64,000 nt of DNA, from the NCBI GenBank assembly GCA_937923625.1, contig CALDTV010000011.1, forward strand, positions 49,788 to 113,787, in the 5' to 3' direction. The notes under the pieces are model-generated. The model ran no database searches. It was not told the origin of the DNA and saw nothing but the letters and a program-made list of their open reading frames with translations. The stretch is from an uncultured Alphaproteobacteria bacterium. GTDB lineage: Bacteria > Pseudomonadota > Alphaproteobacteria > Micavibrionales > Micavibrionaceae. This document shows positions 27,464 through 35,575 of this stretch, in pieces. The first letter of the stretch is position 1. Each line of letters opens with the position of its first letter. The position numbers and the translations under genes were made by a program.

Positions 27464-27913
27464 ATGACCGATATTCGTTTTTACCATCTTCAAAAGCAAA
27501 ATCTGGATCAAGCTCTGCCCTTGATCTTAGAAAAAGCATTAAGCGCAGGCCATAAAATCGTGGTGCAAATGCAAAATGCTGATGAGGTTGAACGTATGAA
27601 CAAAATTTTGTGGACGTACAAACCCGCCTCTTTCTTGCCACACGGCTCTAAGAAAAATGGTCACGACAGCGATCAACCTATTTGGCTAACGGATAAGACA
27701 GAAAACCCTAATGGCTCTTCTGTGCTTATTCTCACCCAAGGGCAAGTCTCTGATGCTGTGGAGGATTATAAAATGTGCTGTGAAATTCTAAACGGTCACG
27801 ACGAAGACTCAATCACCGCCGCGCGAAACCGCTGGAAAGAGTATCAAAGCGCAGGGCACGACGTCACTTATTGGTTTCAAGATGACAAAGGAAAATGGAC
27901 AAAAAAAGCTTAA
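27464..27913 (+). CDS. holC: DNA polymerase III chi subunit
   Basis: HolC links the clamp-loader complex to single-strand binding protein during replication. The 149-residue protein has the family pattern: IRFYHLQKQNLDQALPLILEKAL at the start, KIVVQMQNADEVERMNKILWTY, FLPHGS, QPIWLTDK and ILTQGQ. Length is typical. The ATG starts one base after the upstream stop. Pairing of pepA with holC is widespread in Proteobacteria; here the radical-SAM gene is inserted between them. It converges on the cytochrome gene with a six-base gap. Confidence 0.92.
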   Translation: MTDIRFYHLQKQNLDQALPLILEKALSAGHKIVVQMQNADEVERMNKILWTYKPASFLPHGSKKNGHDSDQPIWLTDKTENPNGSSVLILTQGQVSDAVEDYKMCCEILNGHDEDSITAARNRWKEYQSAGHDVTYWFQDDKGKWTKKA

Positions 27914-27919
27914 GGTGGA

Positions 27920-28705
27920 CTATTTCACCGCGTCTTTGACCACGTTTTTGATTGTTTCTTTGGCGTCTTCGACTTTTTCTTGCTGCGTTTTAAGCTCCGC
28001 TTCGGACTTGCTGATTTCGGCTTCTAAATCATTTAACTTATCTTTGCTTTGCTCCAAATCTCTCTTTTCCTCAGCAACACCTTCTTTGATTGTATCAATT
28101 GCTTCTTTTATGTCGGCCGATTCTTCTTTTTCTGGCGCCAAATCAGCTTGTTCAGCGGCAATTTCTGTTGCGCCCGGTAAGGCTTTTGGGGCATCAGATA
28201 ATGTCCGCAACCATGCCACCATAGCCGCACGATCTTCAGGCTTTTTGATACCAATATAATTCATCTTTGTTCCCGGAGCATATTTTTTAGGCTTCCACAA
28301 AAATTTATTTAGCGCTTCATAGGTCCAATTTTCTTCGCCATTAGCATTTAAAACACCTGAATATTTGTAACCGCTATGGCTTTGTTTTTGTATGCCCACA
28401 ACATTCCATAGATTTGGCCCTACACCATTTTTGCCGCCATTATCGAAACTGTGACAGGCCGCGCATGCCTTGGATAATTTCTTACCGCGTTCAATATCCG
28501 CCGTTGCCAACATCGCCAAGATTGGTTCTGCTAATTTTTCTTTCGGTGCGGCGCCACCTACGGCCGCAACGCCTTCAATTTTAAAAGCGTTTTCTTTTAA
28601 TTCATGCGGGTGCACAAGTTTTTTTGCGACAAAACCAGACAGCATCGCAATGATGCCCGCGACCAAAATCGCTGCAAATATCTTGTTAAATTCCATTCCG
28701 CCCAT
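27920..28705 (-). CDS. Membrane-anchored cytochrome c with coiled-coil tail (CycM-like)
   Basis: This is a class I c-type cytochrome held in the inner membrane by an uncleaved N-terminal helix (about residues 8-27), facing the periplasm. Such CycM/c552-type proteins pass electrons from complex III to terminal oxidases. The haem motif CAACH is at 81-85, with the axial Met in GTKMNYIG (about 148). Residues 190-261 form a Glu/Lys/Gln-rich predicted coiled coil not usual in this family. I chose ATG 28705 because a GGGGAG sequence lies seven bases upstream; the longer frame would run into the divergent pheA leader. Confidence 0.9.
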   Translation of the reverse strand: MGGMEFNKIFAAILVAGIIAMLSGFVAKKLVHPHELKENAFKIEGVAAVGGAAPKEKLAEPILAMLATADIERGKKLSKACAACHSFDNGGKNGVGPNLWNVVGIQKQSHSGYKYSGVLNANGEENWTYEALNKFLWKPKKYAPGTKMNYIGIKKPEDRAAMVAWLRTLSDAPKALPGATEIAAEQADLAPEKEESADIKEAIDTIKEGVAEEKRDLEQSKDKLNDLEAEISKSEAELKTQQEKVEDAKETIKNVVKDAVK

Positions 28706-28823
28706 GGCGTTCTCCCCGAAAATATAATTTAAATTGTTTCTCGTCTTAAAATATAGACTAATGAGCGACAAAGCTACTATATTAGGGTTTAGTTTCGACA
28801 GCTTTAAAAATCAAGAGGGAATT

Positions 28824-29660
28824 ATGGGCCAGACTATCGCTTTTCAAGGACATCACGGAGCATATCACGAGCAAGCGGCGCTTGAGATCTATCCAGATGC
28901 CAAAACCCTGCCCTGTGAAACATTTGAAGAAACATTTGCTGCTGCCAAAAATGGTACAGCAGATATGGCGATTATTGCCGTGGATAATACCTTGGCAGGA
29001 CGTGTGGCAGATGTTCATCGTCTTTTGCCCAGTAGTAAACTGCATATTATTGGTGAAACATTTCTGCCAATTCATCATGCGCTCCTTGGTTTAAAAGGTA
29101 CAAAAATTAAAGAGCTTACCGACGTTTACAGCCACGTCCACGCCTTGCCGCAATGTAGTAAAGTCATTCATGAACTTGGTTTAAAACAGCATGTCCATGC
29201 CGATACAGCGGGCTCTGCGCAAGATATATTAAAAATGGCTGATCCCACACAAGCCGCCATTGCCAGTACATTGGCAGCAGAGATTTATGGCCTTGAAGTT
29301 TTACGCGAAGGGATTGAAGATGTGGCGCATAATACCACGCGCTTTTTGTTTCTATCCCAAGAAGGCTATGTGCCTGCCCATGAAAATGGAAAAAGCTATA
29401 TCACTAGTTTTATCTTTGAAGTCCGCAACATTCCTGCGGCTTTATATAAAGGCCTTGGTGGCTTTGCGACCAATAACGTCAATATGGTCAAATTAGAATC
29501 TTACGTAAATGAAAATTTTGAAGCGGCGCAGTTTTATGCTGATGTTATTGGCCACCCTGAAGAGCGCCCGTTGCAATTAGCGATGGAAGAATTAGGCTTT
29601 TTCGCTAAAGACGTACAGATATTTGGCACATATGAAGCCGATAAATTCCGTAAAATTTAA
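28824..29660 (+). CDS. pheA: Prephenate dehydratase
   Basis: PheA converts prephenate to phenylpyruvate in phenylalanine synthesis. The 278-residue monofunctional form (no chorismate mutase domain) has the two-lobed PDT domain (about 1-185) with TIAFQGHHGAYHEQAA, the substrate-site NTTRFLFLS (about 171-179) and a C-terminal ACT domain (about 190-275, FEVRNIPAALYKGLGGF) that normally binds phenylalanine for feedback inhibition. GALA-like and ESRP-like ACT motifs are partly kept (KLESY). ATG 28824 has AGAGGG six bases upstream; longer in-frame starts reach into the divergent cytochrome promoter. Confidence 0.95.
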   Translation: MGQTIAFQGHHGAYHEQAALEIYPDAKTLPCETFEETFAAAKNGTADMAIIAVDNTLAGRVADVHRLLPSSKLHIIGETFLPIHHALLGLKGTKIKELTDVYSHVHALPQCSKVIHELGLKQHVHADTAGSAQDILKMADPTQAAIASTLAAEIYGLEVLREGIEDVAHNTTRFLFLSQEGYVPAHENGKSYITSFIFEVRNIPAALYKGLGGFATNNVNMVKLESYVNENFEAAQFYADVIGHPEERPLQLAMEELGFFAKDVQIFGTYEADKFRKI

Positions 29661-29740
29661 CAGCTGTGATAACTATTTGTCATCCACTGATTCTATATGT
29701 TAATGTCAGGGCAGAATTTATAGATATAAGGAAATAACAC

Positions 29741-29920
29741 ATGCCATCACACGCTGAACTCGCCGCGAAATTACTACGCGATGCTGCTGCATTTTTTAAA
29801 ACAATCGCAGAGCAGAACCCGCCTTTAAAAGAGCAGATGGACGAAAACGCTGATGTGTTTGAACAAGTAGCTGACCTAGTTGAAACAAACCCCTCAGGCC
29901 AGATCGAAGAACAGCAATAA
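29741..29920 (+). CDS. Small conserved alphaproteobacterial protein, 59 residues
   Basis: This is a short gene with a clear AAGGA ribosome-binding site (about 29728-29732) eight bases before ATG. The 59-residue product is acidic, soluble and mostly helical. It begins HAELAAKLLRDAAAFFKT, continues with EQNPPLKEQMDENADVFEQV and ends in a Gln/Glu tail. From memory it resembles small uncharacterised proteins of other Alphaproteobacteria (LLRDAA-FF and EQNP-L patterns), but I could not search. Codon use looks normal. It follows pheA by 80 bases; no function is known to me. Confidence 0.75.
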   Translation: MPSHAELAAKLLRDAAAFFKTIAEQNPPLKEQMDENADVFEQVADLVETNPSGQIEEQQ

Positions 29921-29977
29921 GACTCTTTATTTAGCATCATCGCTTTTTTCAAGCGGGCTAGATTTTTGATTTTAATC

Positions 29978-30337
29978 TTAATAGTTATACATAAAATAAG
30001 ATAAAAACCCGACAATCAGGGTCACCATGCCAATGGCGCCGCCCACCAATAAAGGGCTTAATCTGCGTTCATTACCAAAAACATGAAACGTCGAAGAAAC
30101 ATACATGTTCTTCTTTTTATTGAATGCTTTCTTACGAATTTCTACTTTGTCATATTTTCGGGCAAGAAATAAGGCTTCTGCACTTTCTAAAGCAATTTTA
30201 GAATCGCGCATTGTGCCCATTAACTTCCAATGATTGCACCCAACTTTATTTTCATCAAAACCCTTATAGGCATAAATAACGTATTCCGGGACAAACGCGG
30301 CAGCTTGTGAGTGGTTCAGATTACAAATATCTGTCAT
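29978..30337 (-). CDS. Hypothetical protein with C-terminal membrane anchor, 119 residues
   Basis: I do not recognise the family. Residues 1-90 are polar with a basic, Lys-rich centre (about 60-78, KVEIRKKAFNKKKN) and two Cys (near 5 and 34). The C-terminus is a single membrane helix (about 94-116, LLVGGAIGMVTLIVGFLSYF), so the protein is probably tail-anchored with its domain in the cytoplasm. GGGGGAG-like sequence precedes the ATG on the minus strand. It stands alone between the 59-residue gene and ftsK. Confidence 0.65.
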   Translation of the reverse strand: MTDICNLNHSQAAAFVPEYVIYAYKGFDENKVGCNHWKLMGTMRDSKIALESAEALFLARKYDKVEIRKKAFNKKKNMYVSSTFHVFGNERRLSPLLVGGAIGMVTLIVGFLSYFMYNY

Positions 30338-30512
30338 TGTTGCACTCCCCCGCCTATTTTTTGCATTGGTGAATAATAAATTTTGTTTTTTAATTACTTA
30401 AATTATTAATGAAGAGAATCTCCACCTCTCAACGATGCCTTAAAAGAATTAAGAAAATATTAATAAGTGTTTCATGTCCCCTTTTTAAAAAGTACCAAAA
30501 AATAGGGTTTCC

Positions 30513-30541
30513 TTGTGCTAGCGTGACAAAAAGGATAGAAT
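30513..30541 (+). promoter_or_regulatory. Possible sigma-70 promoter of ftsK
   Basis: TTGTGC (30513-30518) and TAGAAT (30536-30541) are spaced by exactly 17 bases about 70 bases upstream of the ftsK ATG. The -10 matches the consensus at five of six positions and the -35 at three. The rest of the 275-base gap 30338-30612 is A/T-rich with no other feature seen. Confidence 0.4.
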
Positions 30542-30612
30542 CATTTTATTGAATTCTTATTTTTCCATTCGTGAAAAACACCTTCTTCAAGTCAAAATTA
30601 TTCGAGTAGAGC

Positions 30613-33072
30613 ATGGCCCGTAAATATAAAATTAAAACCAAGAAAAGAGGATTTTTAGCCCGCCTTATCCCTGAAAGGGTGCAAGCTTTCTTGGCACGTA
30701 GGATCATTGATGGCACAGCTGTCATATTGATATTAGCGGGCGCTTTTATAAGCCTTAGCATCATCAGCTATAATGCCGAAGACCCTTCATTAAATACGGC
30801 CACCAGCCTAACAAACACACATAACTGGTTAGGGAATGCAGGGGCGAATACTTCTGATCTATTACTGCAGACATTTGGCTTAGCAGGCGCTTTTTTTGGC
30901 ATTACCTTTGCCGTTTGGGGGTTCAGTCTTCTTAAACGTCGCCCCTTGCGCTTTTTTTGGGCGCGGATTGTCGCATTAATCATTGGTGTTTTTGCAGGCA
31001 CTGTGGCTCTATCGCGTGTGCCTTCACATGACTGGCTTCCGCAAAGCTATCTGGGCGGTAGTAGTGGTCATCTCATGACACAAAAATTTGCGGATATCAT
31101 CCATAGTGTCGGCATCGGTTTCGAATTCCTTATTCCCTCGCTTATTGGCGCGGCTATCATGGTTTTTGCCATTGGTTTTGCTTGTGCTGTGACAAAAAGC
31201 GAAGCAAAATTTATGCTCTCTACGGCTTGGTTTTGGGTTTCAACGGCAGCGCTATTTGTGACTGATAAAATCACGGGATTTTTTGATTGGTTGCGCCATT
31301 ACGGCAACACAGATTACCAACCAAAACCAAAGAAGCAACGCGCCAAAAAACCCGTTATTGAAAAAGATAAACCAAAAGAATCAAAAACAATTTTGGAACG
31401 CGTCGCTCCTGTTATTTCATCACCAGAAACAGCCAGCGCAGTCAATAACAGCGGCAATAGTAACGTAAAAGTTGTTGCCCCAACCGAAAGCAATAAGGAC
31501 AGCAATAAATCAACAGGCATGTCGCAAACGCGCTTTCAATTATTCGATGGTGAAGAATGGGAATTTCCATCCGTTGACCTGCTTCAAGAAGTGCCAGAAG
31601 ATAACGATAAACACCAAATGGATGAAAACGCCCTGCGAATGAATGCGGAGCTTTTGCAAAACGTGCTTGAAGATTTTAACATTAAAGGCGAAATTGTCAG
31701 CATCCACCCTGGCCCCGTCGTCACGCTCTATGAGCTTGAACCTGCCGCAGGGGTAAAGTCCTCCCGCGTGATTGGTTTGGCCGATGATATCGCCCGTTCC
31801 ATGTCCGCCATTTCTGTGCGGGCCGCAGTCGTACCAGGGCGCAATGTCATTGGGATTGAGATACCAAATAAAAAACGTCAAACCGTATTCATGCGCGAAA
31901 TGGTTGTCTCTGGGGAATATAATAAAACCAAAGCCAAGTTACCACTTATTTTAGGTAAAGATATTGGCGGGAAACCAATTATCGCTGACTTGGCGCGTAT
32001 GCCGCATTTGTTGGTTGCAGGAACGACAGGATCAGGTAAATCGGTGGCGGTAAACACCATGATTCTCTCCCTTCTTTATCAATTACCGCCCGAAAAATGT
32101 CGTTTCATTATGATTGATCCTAAAATGCTGGAACTCTCTTGTTATGATGATATTCCGCACCTGCTCTCCCCCGTTGTGACTGAACCGGGCAAGGCCGTGG
32201 TCGCATTAAAATGGTTGGTCGCAGAAATGGAAGAGCGTTACCGCGCCATGTCAAAACTCGGCGTACGTAATATTGATGGCTATAACGCAAGACTCGGCGA
32301 AGCCCGTAAAAAAGGTGAAGTCCTAATGCGCAAAGTCCAAACGGGTTTTGATGCCGAAACAGGAAAACCTGTCTTTGAAGAACAGCCGCTTGATCTAACC
32401 GATCTTCCTTACATCGTCGTCATTGTCGATGAATTTGCTGATTTAATGTTGGTGGCGGGTAAAGATGTTGAAGCCGCGATTCAACGCCTTGCACAAATGG
32501 CACGGGCGGCAGGAATCCATATTATCATGGCAACACAGCGCCCTTCCGTTGATGTTATTACAGGCGTAATCAAAGCCAACTTTCCGACACGTATTTCATT
32601 TGCTGTGACCTCTAAAATCGACTCCCGTACAATCTTGGGCGAAGGCGGCGCAGAGCAATTATTAGGCATGGGTGATATGCTTTATATGGCTGCAGGCGGT
32701 CAAATCACCCGTGTTCATGGACCCTTCTCTTCTGATGCAGATGTTGAAAATGTTGTGAACTTTCTTAAAATCCAAGCTGAACCCTCTTATCTTGAAGACA
32801 TCACAGAAAGTGGAGGCGACTTTACCGGCGAAGGGCTTGGCGGTATATATGGCGATAGCGAAGAAAAAGTCGACGAGCTTTACGATCAAGCCGTCGCCTT
32901 GGTTGCAAGAGAGCGCAAAGCCTCCACCAGCTTTGTGCAACGTTATTTACAAATTGGCTATAACCGCGCCGCGCGTATCGTCGAAGAAATGGAACGCCAA
33001 GGCGTCATCGGCCCCGCCAACCATGTCGGCAAACGCGAAGTATTGGTCAATGATTTGTCTGAGGCCAGTTAA
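30613..33072 (+). CDS. ftsK: DNA translocase FtsK
   Basis: FtsK is a septum-located DNA pump that clears and resolves chromosome termini during division. The 819-residue protein has four to five N-terminal membrane helices (about 35-220) and a short Lys/Pro/Ser linker (about 235-320). The RecA-like motor follows, with Walker A AGTTGSGKS (about 470) and Walker B VVIVDEFADLM, then ATQRPSVDVITGVIKANFPTR-type sequence. The C-terminal gamma winged helix (about 750-815, SFVQRYLQIGYNRAARIVEEM) reads KOPS/FtsK-orienting sites. The short linker is usual in Alphaproteobacteria. Its stop overlaps the end of the convergent gene by four bases. Confidence 0.97.
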   Translation: MARKYKIKTKKRGFLARLIPERVQAFLARRIIDGTAVILILAGAFISLSIISYNAEDPSLNTATSLTNTHNWLGNAGANTSDLLLQTFGLAGAFFGITFAVWGFSLLKRRPLRFFWARIVALIIGVFAGTVALSRVPSHDWLPQSYLGGSSGHLMTQKFADIIHSVGIGFEFLIPSLIGAAIMVFAIGFACAVTKSEAKFMLSTAWFWVSTAALFVTDKITGFFDWLRHYGNTDYQPKPKKQRAKKPVIEKDKPKESKTILERVAPVISSPETASAVNNSGNSNVKVVAPTESNKDSNKSTGMSQTRFQLFDGEEWEFPSVDLLQEVPEDNDKHQMDENALRMNAELLQNVLEDFNIKGEIVSIHPGPVVTLYELEPAAGVKSSRVIGLADDIARSMSAISVRAAVVPGRNVIGIEIPNKKRQTVFMREMVVSGEYNKTKAKLPLILGKDIGGKPIIADLARMPHLLVAGTTGSGKSVAVNTMILSLLYQLPPEKCRFIMIDPKMLELSCYDDIPHLLSPVVTEPGKAVVALKWLVAEMEERYRAMSKLGVRNIDGYNARLGEARKKGEVLMRKVQTGFDAETGKPVFEEQPLDLTDLPYIVVIVDEFADLMLVAGKDVEAAIQRLAQMARAAGIHIIMATQRPSVDVITGVIKANFPTRISFAVTSKIDSRTILGEGGAEQLLGMGDMLYMAAGGQITRVHGPFSSDADVENVVNFLKIQAEPSYLEDITESGGDFTGEGLGGIYGDSEEKVDELYDQAVALVARERKASTSFVQRYLQIGYNRAARIVEEMERQGVIGPANHVGKREVLVNDLSEAS

Positions 33073-33506
33073 GCAGCGATTGATAGGGCCTCGCGCTTCA
33101 TGGCAGTTACTTTTAAAGCAGTAATCGTCTGTGGCTGGTCTGCGGCATCCCTATATTGTAAAAATGGGGTTTCTACATTCGTTGAGAATTGCGAAAATAG
33201 TGACATAGGCCTTTTTAGTGTGGTCTCCCCCGTGACAGGATCAGAAAAACAAATTGCGTTATAGATTAATGCCGCCACGTGTCCGCCAACCACACCTTCT
33301 GTTAACGTTTGCGGTAAAGCATGTCTTGACCCATTCGCCGCATCTGCAATTCTGACATCCAAGACTTCAACATAACCATTTTTCCGAAGGCTAAGGCTAA
33401 CGCCATTATAGGCCATAGTAAAAGCATGAATAAGATCACCATTTTGAACAAAAACCGATGGATCTGTAGGTTTAAGATCTTTGTTTAGATAATGAATGTT
33501 GCTCAT
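33069..33506 (-). CDS. Hypothetical protein, 145 residues
   Basis: I do not recognise the family. The product is soluble, without signal peptide or membrane helix, and looks like a mixed beta protein (repeated short hydrophobic strands such as GVSLSLRKNGYVEVLDVRIAD). ATG 33506 is chosen over a longer frame to 33692 because AGGA lies seven bases upstream and because the longer frame would run under the lolA start. The stop codon overlaps the ftsK stop tail to tail (33069-33072). It is divergent from lolA. No functional inference is possible from context. Confidence 0.65.
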   Translation of the reverse strand: MSNIHYLNKDLKPTDPSVFVQNGDLIHAFTMAYNGVSLSLRKNGYVEVLDVRIADAANGSRHALPQTLTEGVVGGHVAALIYNAICFSDPVTGETTLKRPMSLFSQFSTNVETPFLQYRDAADQPQTITALKVTAMKREALSIAA

Positions 33507-33617
33507 AAATGATCCTAACTTCCCAGATCTTATAATTATGACAGATAGAAGATTCAAGCATAAAATGATCGAATCTCTGCCTTTGTTTTGCCTGCTTTTT
33601 TTACTAATAATAAAACC

Positions 33618-34235
33618 ATGAAATATTTTTTGAGCTTTGCGCTTTTTAGCGCCCTTATCTTTATGGCTTTTGCGCCAAAAACATCTGCGCAAACCGCGGC
33701 GCCCGATATTTTAAAAGCGGAGACATATCTGCGGGGGTTGAACACCGCCAAGGCAGATTTTATTCAAACAGCGGATAATGGCTCACGCTTAAGTGGCACA
33801 TTTTACTTAGACCGTCCGGGGAAGTTACGGTTTGAATATAATGAAACAGATGATTTTATCGTCGCGGATGGCATTTTCATTTATTTCTATGATGCAGAAT
33901 TAAGTGAGCAAACCAATGCCCCCATTGGTCAAACATTAGCCGATTTTTTGTTGCGCAAAGATTTATCGCTTCAAGGTGATTTAAGCGTGCAAAATATTAC
34001 GCGTAAAAATGGTTATAAAATTTTAACCCTCATCCAAGATGGTGACGCGGGGGCGGGTGCAGTGAAATTATTCTTTAATGAAGCGCCCTACGCGTTGGAG
34101 AAATGGCAAGTCATTGATGCCGCAGGCATGAAAACCGAAATCACGCTTCGCAACATGAAGCGCGATATGAAGTTAGACTCAAGCTTATTTGCCTATATCA
34201 AACCCAAAAGCGACAAGCCAAGTTATAATGAATAA
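33618..34235 (+). CDS. lolA: Outer-membrane lipoprotein carrier protein LolA
   Basis: LolA carries lipoproteins across the periplasm from the LolCDE transporter to the outer membrane. The 205-residue protein has a signal peptide (hydrophobic 3-20, cleavage after TSAQ-like SAQ near 25). The beta-barrel half with LNTAKADFIQTADNGSRLSGTFYLDRPGKLRFEY-type sequence follows; the PGKLRFEY motif is characteristic. ATG 33618 is chosen because the upstream TTG 33588 would spoil the signal peptide; no good ribosome-binding site is visible. FtsK-LolA adjacency is a common proteobacterial arrangement. LolB is not in the window. Confidence 0.9.
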   Translation: MKYFLSFALFSALIFMAFAPKTSAQTAAPDILKAETYLRGLNTAKADFIQTADNGSRLSGTFYLDRPGKLRFEYNETDDFIVADGIFIYFYDAELSEQTNAPIGQTLADFLLRKDLSLQGDLSVQNITRKNGYKILTLIQDGDAGAGAVKLFFNEAPYALEKWQVIDAAGMKTEITLRNMKRDMKLDSSLFAYIKPKSDKPSYNE

Positions 34236-34255
34236 TTTACATTCTAATATTATCC

Positions 34256-34303
34256 ACACTCCAGCAAAAGCGGAGATCTAGGTCACAGCTTCTGCTGGAG
34301 TGT
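34256..34303. repeat. Perfect 11-base inverted repeat between lolA and recR
   Basis: ACACTCCAGCA (34256-34266) and TGCTGGAGTGT (34293-34303) are exact reverse complements separated by 26 bases. Inner AAGC/GCTT can extend the stem after a small mismatch. No T tract follows (TGATGATTTAAAA), so it is not a classic terminator. It could be an mRNA-stabilising stem, a Rho-type pause site or a dispersed palindromic element. Confidence 0.7.
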
Positions 34304-34330
34304 GATGATTTAAAATGCTAATCATAGTGA

Positions 34331-34924
34331 ATGATTGATGGCCCTTTAGATTTACTGATTAAACAACTTTCTTCCCTGCCAGGTTTAGGGCGGCAATCTG
34401 CCAAGCGTGTGGCCTTACATTTGCTCACCCATAAAGAATCGCTCCTGATGCCCTTAACCAAAACAATGACCCACGTGGCGGATGTTGTTCAAAGCTGTGT
34501 TTCTTGCGGCAATTTAGACGAAGGTGATATTTGCCGTATCTGCCGCGATACAAAACGTGACAGATCAACTATCTGTGTTGTAGCAGGCGTTGCAGATTTA
34601 TGGGCGATTGAGCGCACCCGAAGTTATAACGGAATTTATCACGTTCTCGGCGGCGTCCTCTCTGCGCTTGATGGCATTAGCCCAAGGGATTTGGCGATTG
34701 ATAGTTTGATTGCCAATATCAAAGATAGCGATATCACAGAAGTTATTCTTGCCCTCAGCGCAACTGTTGATGGACAATCTACCGCGCATTACATCACAGA
34801 TCATTTACCTTCAACATCAATTAAAGTGACGCGTTTGGCGCATGGTATGCCGATGGGCGGGGAGCTAAATTATTTAGATGATGGAACAATTTCAACCGCA
34901 CTTAAAGCAAGGGCGAATTTATAA
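34331..34924 (+). CDS. recR: Recombination mediator protein RecR
   Basis: RecR acts with RecF and RecO to load RecA on gapped, SSB-coated DNA. The 197-residue protein has the N-terminal helix-hairpin-helix (SLPGLGRQSAKRVALHLL), a C4 zinc finger (CVSCGNLDEGDICRICRD, about 56-73) and a Toprim domain (about 80-175, ICVVAGVADLWAIER; HGMPMGGELNYLD). Length is typical. Its usual upstream partners dnaX and ybaB are absent; here it follows lolA. Confidence 0.96.
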   Translation: MIDGPLDLLIKQLSSLPGLGRQSAKRVALHLLTHKESLLMPLTKTMTHVADVVQSCVSCGNLDEGDICRICRDTKRDRSTICVVAGVADLWAIERTRSYNGIYHVLGGVLSALDGISPRDLAIDSLIANIKDSDITEVILALSATVDGQSTAHYITDHLPSTSIKVTRLAHGMPMGGELNYLDDGTISTALKARANL

Positions 34925-35086
34925 ATAATCATCCTTCCTTTTTGCTCTCACAACGTAAGCTAATATTTTTTTTAAAATAATTCATTACCGAAGAGACAAG
35001 CCCCCAACTTTCCTTTTTCGCGGTATAGCTTTGGCAAAACAAGGCGCTGGGGGATCAGTGATAAGAGATATAATGACTTATTATTC

Positions 35087-35428
35087 TTATTCCTTTTCAG
35101 AGATATAAAGAGTGCAATCTTCAATTGTACGAAGCGCGGCAATATAAGCATTATGTGCGCCTTTACCCGCGCCGCCGCCAATGGCAATATCATAATAAGT
35201 ATTTGCAGGGAAATAATGGTCTGCCGTTGTGGCTGTAACACTCGCATCGCCAAAGGCTAAATAAATTGGCGCGGTGGCAAAAACGCTTATTACTTTTGTT
35301 TCTTCATTAAAGGCAATGTTGTTACGAACATTTGCGCCTGTCACATTCAAAGTATGTGCTCCACCACTTCGTAAACGTAAGGCTGGTATGGTGTTATTAT
35401 CGGCATCTTTTGGAAGTAAAGTTGTCAT
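35087..35428 (-). CDS. Phage-associated-type hypothetical protein, 113 residues
   Basis: A soluble beta-rich protein with a strong AAAGGAAC ribosome-binding site seven bases before ATG. The second half (FPANTYYDIAIGGG, HNAYIAALR, CTLYISEKE) resembles from memory small proteins found near phage structural genes in Alphaproteobacteria, where DHFFPAGVYYD-like and GTLYVSE-like motifs recur. That link is recollection, not a search. No other phage gene is nearby, so it may be a domesticated remnant. Its upstream region carries a promoter and a terminator-like hairpin listed separately. Downstream, 34925-35086 holds no gene I can support. Confidence 0.6.
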   Translation of the reverse strand: MTTLLPKDADNNTIPALRLRSGGAHTLNVTGANVRNNIAFNEETKVISVFATAPIYLAFGDASVTATTADHYFPANTYYDIAIGGGAGKGAHNAYIAALRTIEDCTLYISEKE

Positions 35429-35448
35429 GACTGTTCCTTTTGTTCATT

Positions 35449-35490
35449 AAAAATAAAAAAAACCGCCAACCGATTGAACGGTATAGCGGT
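35449..35490 (-). terminator. Rho-independent terminator, minus strand
   Basis: Read on the minus strand, ACCGC (35490-35486) pairs with GCGGT (35466-35462) and the inner ACCG/CGGT (35482-35479 with 35472-35469) stacks inside. A run of eight T and a further T-rich tract follow at once (35461-35449). It is a textbook intrinsic terminator that ends 20 bases before the 113-residue gene. Confidence 0.75.
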
Positions 35491-35540
35491 CTTGAAATAG
35501 GCAAATTGCCATGCGAAATACGCATTGAGGCTGGTTTGCA
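35450..35540 (-). ncRNA. Candidate small RNA or attenuated leader, about 90 bases
   Basis: Downstream of a TTGACA promoter the minus-strand transcript would contain ATGCG-TATTT-CGCAT (35525-35511), GGCA-ATT-TGCC (35510-35500, small loop) and then the strong terminator hairpin with its T tract. This promoter, stem-loops and terminator layout is typical of a trans-acting small RNA. Because the 113-residue gene starts about 20 bases past the T tract, it could equally be a leader with an attenuator. Confidence 0.45.
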
Positions 35541-35543
35541 GGG

Positions 35544-35575
35544 ATAATAGTGTTCTATATTTGTTCTTTTGTCAA
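35544..35575 (-). promoter_or_regulatory. Sigma-70 promoter upstream of the candidate small RNA
   Basis: On the minus strand a perfect TTGACA occupies 35575-35570. At a 17-base spacing lies CACTAT (35552-35547), with the better-matching TATTAT three bases further (35549-35544, 20-base spacing). Transcription would start near 35540. The remaining gap up to 35692 shows no gene. Confidence 0.5.

Noticed and set aside
28706..28823. Longer N-termini for the cytochrome c and pheA genes
   Set aside because: The two long versions would overlap each other head to head; the shorter starts each have a good ribosome-binding site and match family N-termini.
33507..33692. Longer frame for the 145-residue protein
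   Set aside because: The extension is Lys/Arg-rich, lies opposite the lolA start and has no ribosome-binding site, whereas ATG 33506 has AGGA at seven bases.
34986..35058. CCCCCA...TGGGGG pairing downstream of recR
   Set aside because: Only six pairs across a loop of more than 40 bases and no T tract; too weak to call a terminator.
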